Shown piece after piece: positions 11,441-22,284 of a stretch of 64,000 nucleotides of DNA. The number at the start of each line of letters is the position of its first letter. Position 1 is the first letter of the stretch. The translations under genes were made by a program, and so were the position numbers. Where the stretch lies: positions 1,100,339-1,164,338 of the forward strand of contig SSNP01000069.1 of the NCBI GenBank assembly GCA_006937955.1, in the 5' to 3' direction. The notes below the pieces were generated by a model that searched no databases, was not told the origin of the DNA, and saw only the letters and a program-made list of their open reading frames with translations. The stretch is from Pachypanchax playfairii (Eukaryota; Chordata; Actinopteri; Cyprinodontiformes; Aplocheilidae).

Positions 11441-11729
11441 CAAGTGTGTTTTGTTATCCTTATGGGGACCGTCCATTGACTTCCATTGATTTTAGTAACT
11501 AGATTTATACCTAACCCAAACTCTTTTCCTAACCTTAACCATTACTGATCTATAACTAACCCTAAGACTAACTAAAACTCTATTCACACCATACCTATAA
11601 ACCTAACCCCTAACCCTAAAAAGGGGAGTCCCCCCCATGGGGACCAGGCTTCGGTCCCCACAAGAACCCTCGGACCCCAGAAAGATAGTAAAAGTCAGGA
11701 AACGGGTCCCCAGGAGGTCAGAAATACAA

Positions 11730-11778
<49 letters not shown>
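11441..11778. repeat. (CA)n-bracketed 290-bp repeat unit, copy 1
   Basis: Unit of about 290 bp starting AAGTGTGTTTTGTTATCC and ending in AAATACAAACC before (CA)n (to 11778). It includes a stretch of TAACCC/CTAACC-like words resembling degenerate telomere repeats, and a short inverted repeat GGGGACC...GGTCCCC at about 11639-11659. Near-identical units occur at 25101, 25493 and 47145. Confidence 0.85.
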
Positions 11779-11779
<1 letters not shown>

Positions 11780-14700
11780 CTCTGACACATACACGCTGCA
11801 TTCCTCTGCTTCATAACTCAGAGTTAAAACACGAGGCTTCATAATGTGCCAGAAACCTGCTGCATCAACAAAAGCAACACAGAAAAACATTTCTTTTGTG
11901 ATCAAACCATCATTTTATTTTTTTAAATCTACATTAATTCATGTTTTTCTTAAATCCAATAACATTTTCACGAATTCCCCCTTATTCAGTTTGTTCCTAC
12001 AAAATGTTTCTACATGAAAATCTTCAACCTCCTCTTTGATATTTCGCATGTAATTTTTAGATTTAGTAAAAACTGTAAACGCATGAGGCAGCCATGTTGG
12101 ATTTTTAGGGCTGGAAGTTGGACTTTTGACTTTGGAGGTCGTTGCAGTTGTTTTTTTTTTCTGCCTTTAGGGAAGAGAAATTCTAACAAATAAAAAAAAA
12201 AAACACTTTCACACCAGGATGCTGGAAACTTTGAACTGCTTAGACGTTTGATTTTGGATGAACGATGCAGATGCATGACAGCGAGTTTCCACATGAGGTT
12301 CAGAGGTGTTGGCTGATGTTTTCCCACATGTAAAACTTTCTTGCCCACATCTTAACTGAAGAAAACCATCAGATTAATTTGGTTTTCTCATCTCGCTCTC
12401 CAACAGAAGGTTTGTGGAATTAAAAACAGGGATTTATACAGTGTTTCCAACATTAAAGTCACCAGTTCAGAAGGTTTAAACATTCACGTCTAAACCAGAT
12501 GTGATAAACCTGTTGGAAGTGTGTTTGTAACCAGGTAACCAAGAACACAGAGTTCTTCATTTAAAGATTATCATTCCAGCAACAGATCAAGCTGCTTTAG
12601 TTACATGTTATCTCTAGATATCATAGTTCAGTTTGGTTTTTTTGTGTTTTGACTGTAATTGACCTTCATTAACAGAGAGGCAGCAGTAAGAGGTACGATT
12701 ACTCAGAAGTTATTAGCATCAAAAAGTCCGGAAACAAGTGGTCTAACCTGTCCTGCTGCACGTAAACCCGCCCCACAACTCGCTGTTTACGGGCTTCATT
12801 CCCAGTGTTTTTCCAGAGTGAAGGCCAGTGTGGAGAATCAGTGACTAATTCATATCAAAGCTGGACGCTCCACTGCAGCTGGGGAGCCGCCATCAGGACG
12901 ACAGCAAGCAAAAAGCTTTCTGAAAGCCAGCGACACTGGAGCCCCTCGCTGGACCGCCGCCATGCCACACCGATCCAGTGTGTGTATGTGTAAAATCCTT
13001 TGTACAAAATCATAAGGGGGGGGGTTCTGAATTAGAGGAGGCGAGTCAGGGAGGATTATGTAACATGAATAGCTTGAACAAACTGAAGCCAACAACTTTA
13101 CTACATGCTGCTAAGCTCTGCCGAATAGTTGGGATGTTTCTCAACCCGTTTCCTCCGTCGTTGCTGCAACACATAAGCAGATTTATATAAAGTCAAAATC
13201 CAGTTCGAGCCAATTAGTGAGCTTACTGGTGTTTCTCTAAGCTTTCTCATCCAAGTTCAGGAAGAAACGCACTAATAATTGGATTGTTTCAGCCTTACGT
13301 CTAGATTAACACAACATTTTAGAAGCCTTGAAATAATATTTATCAACAACAGATTCCAGATTAAAACATGTTCTGGTGTTTTTGTCCAAACCGACCCGCG
13401 ACCTGAAGCTCTACGTGAATGTTCCAAACTTTTATTCCCTGATTTTGGTGAACTCGTTAGTCACATACGGGTCTGGTGTCGCTGCAACATCTTTGTGAGT
13501 CACTTTCTGTGTTGGTGTGGATGAAGGCGTTCCTCACAGCACCGCCATGTTTACAAGGACATTAAAAAAAAATTTGTTAATGATCTGTTTTAAAGACAAA
13601 ATAATAAAAATGTCTCCAGAATAAAACGAGTTGTTGTTTCGTCGGTTTTTAGGATCTTATAATATAATGAGATGTAAAACATTATTAAAATAAAAGGACT
13701 GTAGCTGCTGTTGGAGCTTCTGTCCTGACAAGTTGACCTCAACGCGATTGTCAAAATCAGATCCACGTTTCAAACTTTAAATCCGTCTTATCACCCGAGG
13801 CACTTCGGCTTTTGTTGGTTTCAAACCAAAACAATAGCTGGACGTTTGATAATATCCTGCTGTAAGCTGCGTGTAATCATTGTGGGAAAGTGTTTGTAAT
13901 CAGCTGGGCCCCGGATGAAGCCGTGACTTTAATCCAGGCTGTTTGCTGAAACGAGGTTCAGGGTCTGATCAGATAGAGGAGAATTTTAGCTGGAAGCTGC
14001 TGGAATCTCAGCCAACGCTCTGCTGCTGCTGATTACTGCTCTCCCACAAACACAACGTAAGCCCCAGCATGAGGGGGTTCAGCAACATTTACCACTCTGC
14101 AGACGGGGAGGGGGGGGGGGAGAGAACAGCAGAGCTTCTTTAGAAACACTCTCTGTTCTGCTTTGAATCATTCAATCAAGAGGAAACGTTTTAGATCCCC
14201 GTGACTGAACTTCCACTGCGCTTTCAGGCGGATGACTCGTGTCGTCGCTCCTCGGGCGAGAAGTTTGAAAATACTGAGCTCTCTCACAGAAATACACCCC
14301 GAGTGCGGGTGGCCCCAGTGGGAATCCAACCTCTAAAGCCATTCAACTAGGCACTGCAACACAACCACTGATAGAACAGCCTATTAAAAACACATCTGCT
14401 TTACATATTAGAACTGACACAAAGGCACAAAGCGCAAAGTCAAGCTTTCATCATGGAGACTGGCTCCATCTGATATGCAATTAGAGGACCACACAGAGTG
14501 ATGTGGTTTGGAGCAACAGAGTGACTGAATGCTGCTGGATGAAAAAAAAAAAAAAAGTTTGGGAAAACAGTCGAGCTAAATTTATGTTCCTGAGTTAAAT
14601 AAAGCAGCTCATTTGAGTTTTTTTACATAACGGAGTAACTTCTCGTTAAAAAAGATGATGTTAGTTAAAGACCTTCACAGACATGTCGTTTTTCTTTGTT

Positions 14701-14819
14701 AGGAGACGGTGTCTCGTCATTTAGACAAGATAGTGTGTTTGTTTTCGTTGTTTTCTGTGTGTTTTATTGTTCTGAAGCTAAAAAGTCAAATTAATAACAG
14801 GAATCTTGATCATCTTATT

Positions 14820-15081
14820 CAATCTGGGAGCCCGTAGGATGTAATTAGCCTGACCAATCAGATCCTCCTGCTTTATGTTCAAATGCAGAAGGGTCTGACA
14901 CCGGAGCCGCGCCCGATCATTTCCGCGTCAAATTTTAGGACGGACCAATTACATATCACCTTTGTTGTGCGTCATCCTGAAAACACGGAACTAGCGTTTT
15001 CCACCCAGAGCACAACATTCAACATGGCGGACTCGGCTGTGGATGAAGTGTTTACTGAATGTGCAATGACATCTTGTATTC
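14820..15081 (+). promoter_or_regulatory. promoter/first-exon-like segment of unknown origin
   Basis: A CpG-containing stretch with two CCAAT words (near 14853 and 14943), a CRE-like TGCGTCATC (near 14967), and an ATG at 15024 in the context CAACATGGCGGAC, which matches the YY1-type initiator seen at CpG-island promoters. The open frame MADSAVDEVFTECAMTSC runs to a consensus donor GTAAGT at 15082. This looks like a promoter plus first exon. No matching gene is recognised, and its plus orientation is antisense to atg7. It may be part of an older mobile element that was later interrupted at 15114 by a TTAA element. Function is not known. Confidence 0.4.
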
Positions 15082-15117
15082 GTAAGTTTTTGACCCAAAA
15101 GCGACAACTGTCATTAA

Positions 15118-15658
15118 AGCTATAGTGCGTAACGTCTGTCGCCCCCTAGCGGAATTTTGCGTCATTACAACAATGAAGCTGGCGCTTCCATATGATGTAC
15201 GCCCCCCTCCACCCCCCTTCCCCCAACCGCTATCCCTCTGCCGCTGTGATTTGCGATTCCACAACATTTTTATTCTATTTGAATAAGGACAGCTGTTGAA
15301 AAAAGATGGACTCTTCGGAAGAGGTAATTATTGTATTTTTTATTTATTTTCCGCAGAAACGTAAATAGCTTATTACAAACGGGAGACAAGGTGCCTGCTA
15401 ATTTGTAACTGACAGGTTAGTGAATGATCTCCGCTCGTCCTCCCCCTCCCTTCTTGTTGTGATGTAAAAGACGTAATTTCCTGCGCGACAGCGCGGGAAT
15501 GTCGCCAGTCGACACGCAAAGTAAAAATGATATATATTGAAAAATACAGTGAGATGTTTGAGGAGCCAATCGGCTTAATCTGCACTGTGTCATCTCCTCT
15601 AATAGTGGCTTGGCTGAAACGGACATTCACGGACATGTAAAAGTTACGCACTATAGCT
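15118..15658 (+). mobile_element. TTAA-flanked miniature element B (541 bp)
   Basis: Ends are a 16-bp inverted repeat, AGCTATAGTGCGTAAC, flanked on both sides by TTAA (15114-15117 and 15659-15662), the target preference of the piggyBac superfamily. There is no transposase, so it is non-autonomous. It contains a C-rich/pyrimidine tract (15200-15230), GCGCG-rich sequence, a CCAAT-like word near 15566, and ATGGACTCTTCGGAAGAG followed by GTAATT (15306-15329), which reads as a six-codon exon with a weak donor. A second, partial copy is at 18573. Confidence 0.85.
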
Positions 15659-16067
15659 TTAAAATTCTTCTTTTCTCCTCCATTAACCATGGCTCTGTAG
15701 CTACCATTACGGCTCCGCTCGCTAAACCTCGTTTTCGTTCCGCCTCCTATGTATCTGCTTTAGCGTCACATATGTTTCGTCACTTCTGGGTTTCTGTGAT
15801 TGGTTCTCTCTCAACTGGCTAAGCCCGCCTTCGAAATTGAGAGACAGCGGTTCAGCTCCAGGCCCTCACGTCTTTGTAAAGTAATCTGTCAACGACGCGA
15901 GGGCCTGGTTGATCAGGTAAGGATGTAATCTGATACTTTACTCCCTGGTTTAGATTAATAGGGGTCTGTTTGATTATTTATACTAGTTGGGAGGTGGTAG
16001 AGTGAGGGGGTCTTCCCCCGATGTCCCCCTCACAGATGGATGAGCCCCAATAACTTAAGTTCATATA

Positions 16068-17495
16068 CAGTGGGGCAAAAAAGTATTTAGTCAGCCACCA
16101 ATTGTGTAAGTTCTCCCACTTAAAAAGATCAGAGAGGCCTGTAATTTTCATCATAGGTATACCTCAACTATGAGAGACAAAATGAGGAAAAAAAATCCAG
16201 AAAATCACATTGTCTGATTTTTAAAGAATTTATTTGCAAACTATGGTGGAAAATAAGTATTTGGTCAATAACAAAAGTTAATCTCAATACTTTGTTATAT
16301 AGCCTTTGTTGGCAATGACAGAGGTCAAACGTTTTCTGTAAGTCTTCACAAGGTTTTCACACACTGTTGCTGGTATTTTGGCCCATTCCTCCATGCAGAT
16401 CTCCTCTAGAGCAGTGATGTTTTGGGGCTGACGCTGGGCAACACAGACTTTCAACTCCCTCCAGAGATTTTCTATGGGGTTGAGATCTGGAGACTGGCTA
16501 GGCCACTCCAGGACCTTGAAATGCTTCTTACGAAGCCACTCCTTCGTTGCCCAGGCGGTGTGTTTGGGATCATTGTCATGCTGAAAGACCCAGCCACGTC
16601 TCATTTTCAATGCCCTTGCTGATGGAAGGAGGTTTTCACTCAAAATCTTACGATACATGGCCCCATTCATTCTTTCCTTTACACGGATCAGTCGTCCTGG
16701 TCCCCTTGCAGAAAAACAGCCCCAAAGCATGATGTTTCCACCCCCATGCTTTACAGTAGGTATGGTGTTCTTTGGATCCAACTCAGCATTCTTTCCCCTC
16801 CAAACACGACAAGTTGAGTTTCTACCAAAAAGTTCTATTTTGGTTTCATCTGACCATATGATGTTCTCCCAATCCTCTTCTGGATCATCCAAATGCTCTC
16901 TAGCAAACCGCAGACGGGCCTGGACGTGTCCTGGCTTCAGCAGGGGGACACGTCTGGCACTGCAGGATTTGAGTCCCTGGCGGCGTAGTGTGTTACTGAT
17001 GGTAGCCTTTGTTACTTTGGTCCCAGCTCTCTGCAGGTCATTCACTAGGTCCCTCCGTGTGGTTCTGGGATTTTTTCTCACCGTTCTTGTGATCATTTTG
17101 ACCCCACGGGGTGAGATCTTGCGTGGAGCCCCAGATCGAGGGAGATTATCAGTGGTCTTGTATGTCTTCCATTTTCTAATAATTGCTCCCACAGTTGATT
17201 TCTTCACACCAAGCTGCTTACCTATTGCAGATTCAGTCTTCCCAGCCTGGTGAAGGTCTACAATTTTGTTTCTGGTGTCCTTTGACAGCTCTTTGGTCTT
17301 GGCCATAGTGGAGTTTGGAGCGTGACTGTTTGAGGTTGTGGACAGGTGTGTTTTATACTGATAACGAGTTCACACAGGTGCCATTAATACAGGTAACGAG
17401 TGGAGGACCGAGGAGCCTCTTAAAGAAGTTACAGGTCCGTGAAAGCCAGAAATCTTACTTGTTTGTAGGTGACCAAATACTTTTTTGCCCCACTG
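16068..17495 (-). mobile_element. Tc1/mariner element with intact transposase gene
   Basis: Terminal inverted repeats begin CAGTGGGGCAAAAAAGTATT at both ends, flanked by TA (16066-16067 and 17496-17497). The 1428-bp element carries one minus-strand transposase gene (16284-17306). The ends agree for the first 22 or so bases and then diverge (TTAGTCAGCC versus TTGGTCACC). An intact frame and sharp ends suggest a fairly recent arrival. It sits in the last atg7 intron in the same orientation as atg7. Confidence 0.95.
16284..17306 (-). CDS. Tc1-like transposase, 340 aa, apparently intact
   Basis: Cut-and-paste transposase of the Tc1/mariner superfamily, which acts in the nucleus on its own terminal repeats. 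The start is MAKTKELSKDTRNKIVDLHQ. Residues about 1-50 form the first helix-turn-helix (GKQLGVKKSTVGAIIRKWK); a GRPR-like basic motif (RSGAPRK) is near 57-63; a second helix-turn-helix lies around 70-120. The catalytic triad is complete: Asp153 (IIWSDETKIE), Asp244 (FQHDNDPKHTA) and Glu279 (SPDLNPIENLW), with 34 residues between the last two (DD34E). It ends NKGYITKY. A length of 340 is normal for the family. No stop or frameshift interrupts it. Activity is plausible but not shown. Confidence 0.95.
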   Translation of the reverse strand: MAKTKELSKDTRNKIVDLHQAGKTESAIGKQLGVKKSTVGAIIRKWKTYKTTDNLPRSGAPRKISPRGVKMITRTVRKNPRTTRRDLVNDLQRAGTKVTKATISNTLRRQGLKSCSARRVPLLKPGHVQARLRFAREHLDDPEEDWENIIWSDETKIELFGRNSTCRVWRGKNAELDPKNTIPTVKHGGGNIMLWGCFSARGPGRLIRVKERMNGAMYRKILSENLLPSARALKMRRGWVFQHDNDPKHTAWATKEWLRKKHFKVLEWPSQSPDLNPIENLWRELKVCVAQRQPQNITALEEICMEEWAKIPATVCENLVKTYRKRLTSVIANKGYITKY

Positions 17496-17939
17496 TACAA
17501 GTACTGAACTTTTTTCAGTCGTCTTGTTGCCAAACAGGAACAGCAGCTTTCTTCTGTCGCTTCATGTTCACTGCTATTCTCTTCTCTTGCTAACCACAAT
17601 GCAGTCATCATGGAAACACACCTAAAATAAAATAACCAGCAAACAACAATAACATGTGTGTGTGTGCCTCAGTGACATCAGCCCACACACAAACCTCGTT
17701 TACTCACACTAACACACGATCAGTGGGGTTTTTCTGCTGCTGGATGTAAATAAATAATGCGCTTTTCGGGCGTAACCTCTCTGAAGATTTAATATCCGGC
17801 GCAGATGAAGGATCTGTGGTTAAATAGCAACACTTTGAAGTTGATACGATATGATCTGTCATCACCTGGTTCGCTTTAGAGGAAACACCTGAGTTTATAT
17901 TTGGAAATAAAACTGACAAGGAGAAGAAAAACTTTTTAT

Positions 17940-18960
17940 TTATTATAGTGCTGGCATGAGATTAAAAATTGGATGAGATTAATTAATTTTGAGCAGTAAT
18001 TAATTAATCTAATTAATCTTATTTTTAATCTAATTTAATAATAGCTAAGAAAAAAACTATTGTTATCCACGGTTCCGTTGGGATGTTTTTTAAAAGCAAA
18101 TTTTCCATTCATGGGACCGACGACTCTCATATGCTCCTCCATTGTCACTTCTCCGCTCTGCATCTAACCGCTTTTGCTCACCTTGCCGTCGCTGGAAGTC
18201 AATTAGCAGCCAATATATGTCCACCTAAGAGGGATTAATCCAGGGCTTAATTTGAGCCGGAACAAGATCTGGAAACTGTCTTATTTTGAAAGGGTGTGTT
18301 CCGGTAACTGTTTGCTAGGATCCGTTAACGGTGCCAGTTGGGTTAAATAACAGCGGCATCAAAATGCCAAAAAAGCAGTATAACTTACTTCTTCTAGGTT
18401 TATCATCACTTTCTCTAGCCCTGCTTGACAATTTATACCCTTATTCTGGTCCGACGGTTGTGTATAAGTGTGTGTTCATACAGTACATGTCTATGTGTGC
18501 GTTCCGGTATCAGTTAGTGAATTCTGGTCTCATAGAGCTATTTGCGTTCCGGTAACTTTTGATTTACATAACGTAAAAGACGTAATTTCCTGCGCGCCAG
18601 CGCGGGAATGTCGCCGGTCGACATGCAAAGTAAAAATGATATATATTGAAAAATACCGTGAGATCATAAGCCGATCGGCTTAATCTGCATTGTGTCATCT
18701 CCTCTGATAGTGGCTTGGCTGAAACGGACATTCACAGACATGTAAAAGTTACGCACTATAGCTTTAAGCACCAGATTAATCCCTTTGTACAACTCCAGCA
18801 CAAGAAGCCGAAATAATAAAAAAGGATTAAAAGCAACTCAAAAGCAGAAACTGTAAATATACGTAGATTAAAAATTAGATTAATGCGATTAAGGAATATA
18901 AAGCACCAAATATGGCTGTAAATAATTAATCGCAACTAACGCAATAATCTGACACCCCCA
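17940..18960. repeat. composite repeat cluster (ATTAAT-rich ends, mixed interior)
   Basis: Edges at 17947-18015 and 18860-18955 are built from ATTAAT/GATTAA words and end in CAATAATCTGACACCCCC, similar to ends of common fish miniature elements with GATTAAT-rich termini. Between them are unrelated repeat-like pieces, including TTTGAGCCGGAACAAGATC (near 18250) and a partial copy of element B. It appears to be an old element that received later insertions; the boundaries are approximate. Confidence 0.45.
18573..18763 (+). mobile_element. TTAA element B, truncated copy
   Basis: Aligns with 15463-15658 of the full element B (GTAAAAGACGTAATTTCCTG at the start) and ends in the same GTTACGCACTATAGCT terminus followed by TTAA at 18764-18767. 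The left two thirds are missing. Confidence 0.85.
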
Positions 18961-20393
18961 ATTTATTTATTGTGTCTTTGCTTTGATTTCAGTTTAGTGA
19001 CTCAGAGACCTTACTCATCCTGCAACAACCTCTTTAGCTAAAAGGACACCTGTCATTGGATGGAGTGGAAGTGTTTTAAACCTAGAAGACAACTTGATCA
19101 CCAGGAAAACATAATAATAAGACAACTTTTATATGACTAATCTCCTTTTAGGAGTACAGATAGATTAACGGATGTCCCGAGCGAGTCTCGAGTATCAACG
19201 TTTTTTCATTGATCGATGTCCAAGTAGCTGACACACTCAGCTCCTAATCTCTTTTGTTGACCTACTGTCTGGTTTTACATCAGCCGGGTCTAAACGCAAC
19301 CTTAAACTGTTGTGGTGTGATGTACAAACAGATCAGATATACAAGTAGTTTGAAAAAGAAAAGGAAAAGTACATGAAAATAGAAAACAGACTTGGATCAA
19401 CGTTGTTAATAAAATAAAGAAATCTTAATTGGGGTGTTGATTTTTTGAAAATCTCTGACAATCCTTTCGACTCTTCAGTCGTCTTTGCATCTATATGTGA
19501 ACATGCAGTTTTAAGATTTTGAAATCAGGATCTCTGATGAGTCCAACTGACCTAAAACAAAGTCTAAAAGTAAAAAAAACAAGTGGTTGGATCTTAAAAT
19601 AAAAGAAGCAGAAGCTGATCATGGGTTTATTATTGGTCTTTAAATGATTTAGTACTGACTTTATACACATTTTCTCTAAATCCGTCATAAAAAAAAATCG
19701 TGTCAAATTCCAGTAAAAAGATTATTTGGGATTAAGAGTTAAAACCCTTTTTATCCTTTGTATCTACCTCCAGTGACACATTTAAAAGGATCATTTATCA
19801 CAGAAGCTGATAAACTCACCATCAGCAGTGACCTCATATGGACCAGTGCAACGCCATGTGCTGCTGCAGCAGACTGCATTCCTAAATACATTCCTGAATT
19901 CCTCAGACGTTCCTGCACAGTGTGGCAGGAATCTGCAGCATGGTTCTCTCACCAGCTGACAGATGTTTTAAAGTTGGTCAGAAAAACCAAGAAAAATAAC
20001 CTTGAGTTCCAGGTAAGAACATGTTTCAATAACAAGAACTGTGTCTTTGGAGTGAACTTTTGGGGGTTAATGTACTTTTTTTTTAGATGAAACCAGTAAT
20101 GTGCATGAGTTCCAATGCAGAGATTTAAGAAGTTTTTTAATCATCTAACCTTGATCTGGGTTGCCACATCTTGGATTATTCAATCTGGGGCTTAAAAAAT
20201 AAGACTGGGTTGTCTTAAGTTCTCATTTAGGAAAATAAAGTCCTACATTTGTTCTTAATTATTGTTGTTCATAAAAAGAGCATGATTATAGTACAAGTTG
20301 TGGCTGGCAAACTAAGTTTCATAACATAACATTTTAAAAACAAGACAAAAAAATACAACCTCACACAGACTATTTTACATTTCCAATATGTTT

Positions 20394-20470
20394 AAAGCAG
20401 TACTAAATAACTTTGCTGCAGTCGTGTCTCAGACAGCCGGTGTTCTGCAGAAATAAGCTACCCGTTGAGT
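20394..20470 (+). repeat. possible TTAA-element end (element E family)
   Basis: TTAA followed by AGCAGTACTAAATAACTTTG, matching the left end of element E at 40740 (AGCGTACTAAATAACTTTT). The opposite end was not found, so this is a solo or degraded end. Confidence 0.45.
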
Positions 20471-21608
20471 GTTGAGATGTGCTACCAATTCCATCTGTGT
20501 ATGTGCCGTTCTACAGTCTTGACTTCAATAAACAGATTTATAATTTATTTTTTGTTTCTATATTTTTCCACAAATACATTTTACCTATCAAATAAATTCT
20601 CCCAGGACAGAAACATGAAATATGATGTTATTTTTACTTTCTTTGCATTGTCAGAGCAGCAGGCAAATGCTTGGACACACCCAGAGAAGAAGGACCCAAC
20701 AATGGCCGATAAGGACCCAGAGGGCTTTTATATAGAAAATATCAGAAAAGGATCATAAACAAGAACAGAATAACATTTGATTATGAAATAAGTTGTCAAT
20801 AAGTACTATGGAGGCATTTTTCATCGGGGCAACATAAATCACCAGAACACCACCTTCCTGCTGCGACCTGAATAACTGAAGTTATTAAGCGTAATATAGG
20901 GAGACCAGAAGCGTCACCAGACTGTCTAATATGAATCTGAACAGGTTTTTTCAGTGATAATCCACTTAGACAAGTTTCATAACAGTATCTTAAAGTTATT
21001 TTGTACTACTTTAACTAAAGTTACTGTACTAACATCTACAATTTTATCTTCTTCATAATTCAAAGATCCACTTCAAAATCAGTTTCCTTCTAAAAGTTCC
21101 CAGGGTGTTACATATACTCTAAACTCTTCTTCATGTTGACTCTTTAAGCTCCTCAAAGCCAGACAAACATAAAACTTAAGGACTTTAAGACATCTAAATT
21201 ACTTTTCTTTAATAAAATAATGTCTCCAGGTCGAGCGTACAAGTCCACACAATAATCAGAGCTTTGGTCATTACTGCCCGACTCGTTTGATAAAGCAGTT
21301 CCAGATGCTGGAGCCTGGGAGATACTGTGAGTGTGATCTAGATCTGAAGCTGTAGGTGGGTCCACCTTGGATGTTGATGTGGTTTGTTGAAATGAGAAAC
21401 AGGTTTTGGGATTGTAAGGTGTAGACATCCCACACAAAGCAGCTTGTTTCACCTACACAGACTTCCTTTTTTTATTTTTTTAACTTTTACAGGCACGGTG
21501 AGTCTTAAAAAGTGACACCGACAGCAATATAAACAAGCTTATATGTAACAACACTGACAAGTCCAATAAACAGCTTGAGAAGGACGGAGACAGATTATCT
21601 TCCTCTTA

Positions 21609-22284
21609 TGGTGCGTTCACACTGACCACTTTGTTAAAGTCAAGCAACGCTGATAACGCTCCAAATTTGTCGTTTGAAGTTGAAGCTCATAACGCCTGCC
21701 AGTCAGAGCGCATAGGCGTTAAAGCTCGTAAAGCCTGACCGAAAAAGAGCGCGAAGGCGGGGCTTCCTTTGTTATCGGATGTTCGGAGCTATCGCGGATC
21801 ATATTGAGACAGTGGCTTGGATTTATTTACTTCATAGATCTAGACAACGTAGACGTCGGGTGAATCAGCGCCGTTTGTGGATACACCCCATTCTTCAGAT
21901 GCGTTCTGAGTTTGGTGAGTTTAACCATTTGCTCCAGGAGCTACGTTTGGATGAGGTTAATTTATCTTCCATTTTGGCTGATCCCGCTTCTTTCCGGCTA
22001 CGTGCTGTGACGTCTTACGTCACTACGATGAGACGCTCTGATTGGATGACATGCCGCTTCAAGAGCGTTATCAATGTCAAAAGTTCAGCTAGCTGAACTT
22101 TGACCTTTTCTAGCTTTTCAAGCGTCAACGCCTGAAACGCTAGAAAAGCTTGAAAAGTTGCCACTCATAACGCTCACAAAGCGCCGCAGAGCCGTTGACG
22201 TCTGTCTGACGCCCGTCCACCATAGACTTTACATATAAACTTGCCGCTTATGAAGTTGATGGTTGGGCTGGTGTGAACGCACCA
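21609..22284 (+). mobile_element. PIF/Harbinger-type deletion derivative
   Basis: Perfect 14-bp ends TGGTGCGTTCACAC / GTGTGAACGCACCA with a 3-bp TTA target duplication (21606-21608 and 22285-22287), as expected for PIF/Harbinger. The 676-bp body holds an open frame with a Harbinger-like N-terminal region and a self-complementary region near 22105-22160 (repeated CTAGAAAAGCTTGAAAAG-type words). Most of the transposase is absent, so it must depend on a relative for movement. Confidence 0.8.
21779..22096 (+). pseudogene. N-terminal fragment of a Harbinger-like transposase (105 aa)
   Basis: Reads MFGAIADHIETVAWIYLLHR, then an Arg-rich stretch and RRLWIHPILQMRSEFGEFNH and LLQELRLD. The RR-x-W-x-H/R-P-x(5-8)-G-x-F/Y-x-x-L-x-x-EL-x-x-D pattern is typical of the start of PIF/Harbinger (HARBI1-like) nucleases. 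The DDE domain that should follow is missing: the frame ends after 105 codons and the element ends 190 bp later. Assignment rests on this pattern and on the TTA-flanked ends. Origin as a transposase N-terminus is likely; any present function is not implied. Confidence 0.6.

Noticed and set aside
11520..11620. TAACCC-type words as an interstitial telomere
   Set aside because: The words are degenerate, not tandem TTAGGG repeats, and recur inside a dispersed unit with the same sequence each time.
16657..17253. A 198-codon plus-strand frame
   Set aside because: It is the antisense of the intact Tc1 transposase, with no domain of its own.
20465..20758. A 97-codon frame ending MADKDPEGFYIENIRKGS
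   Set aside because: It looked protein-like, but no family is recognised and no splice sites or promoter support it.
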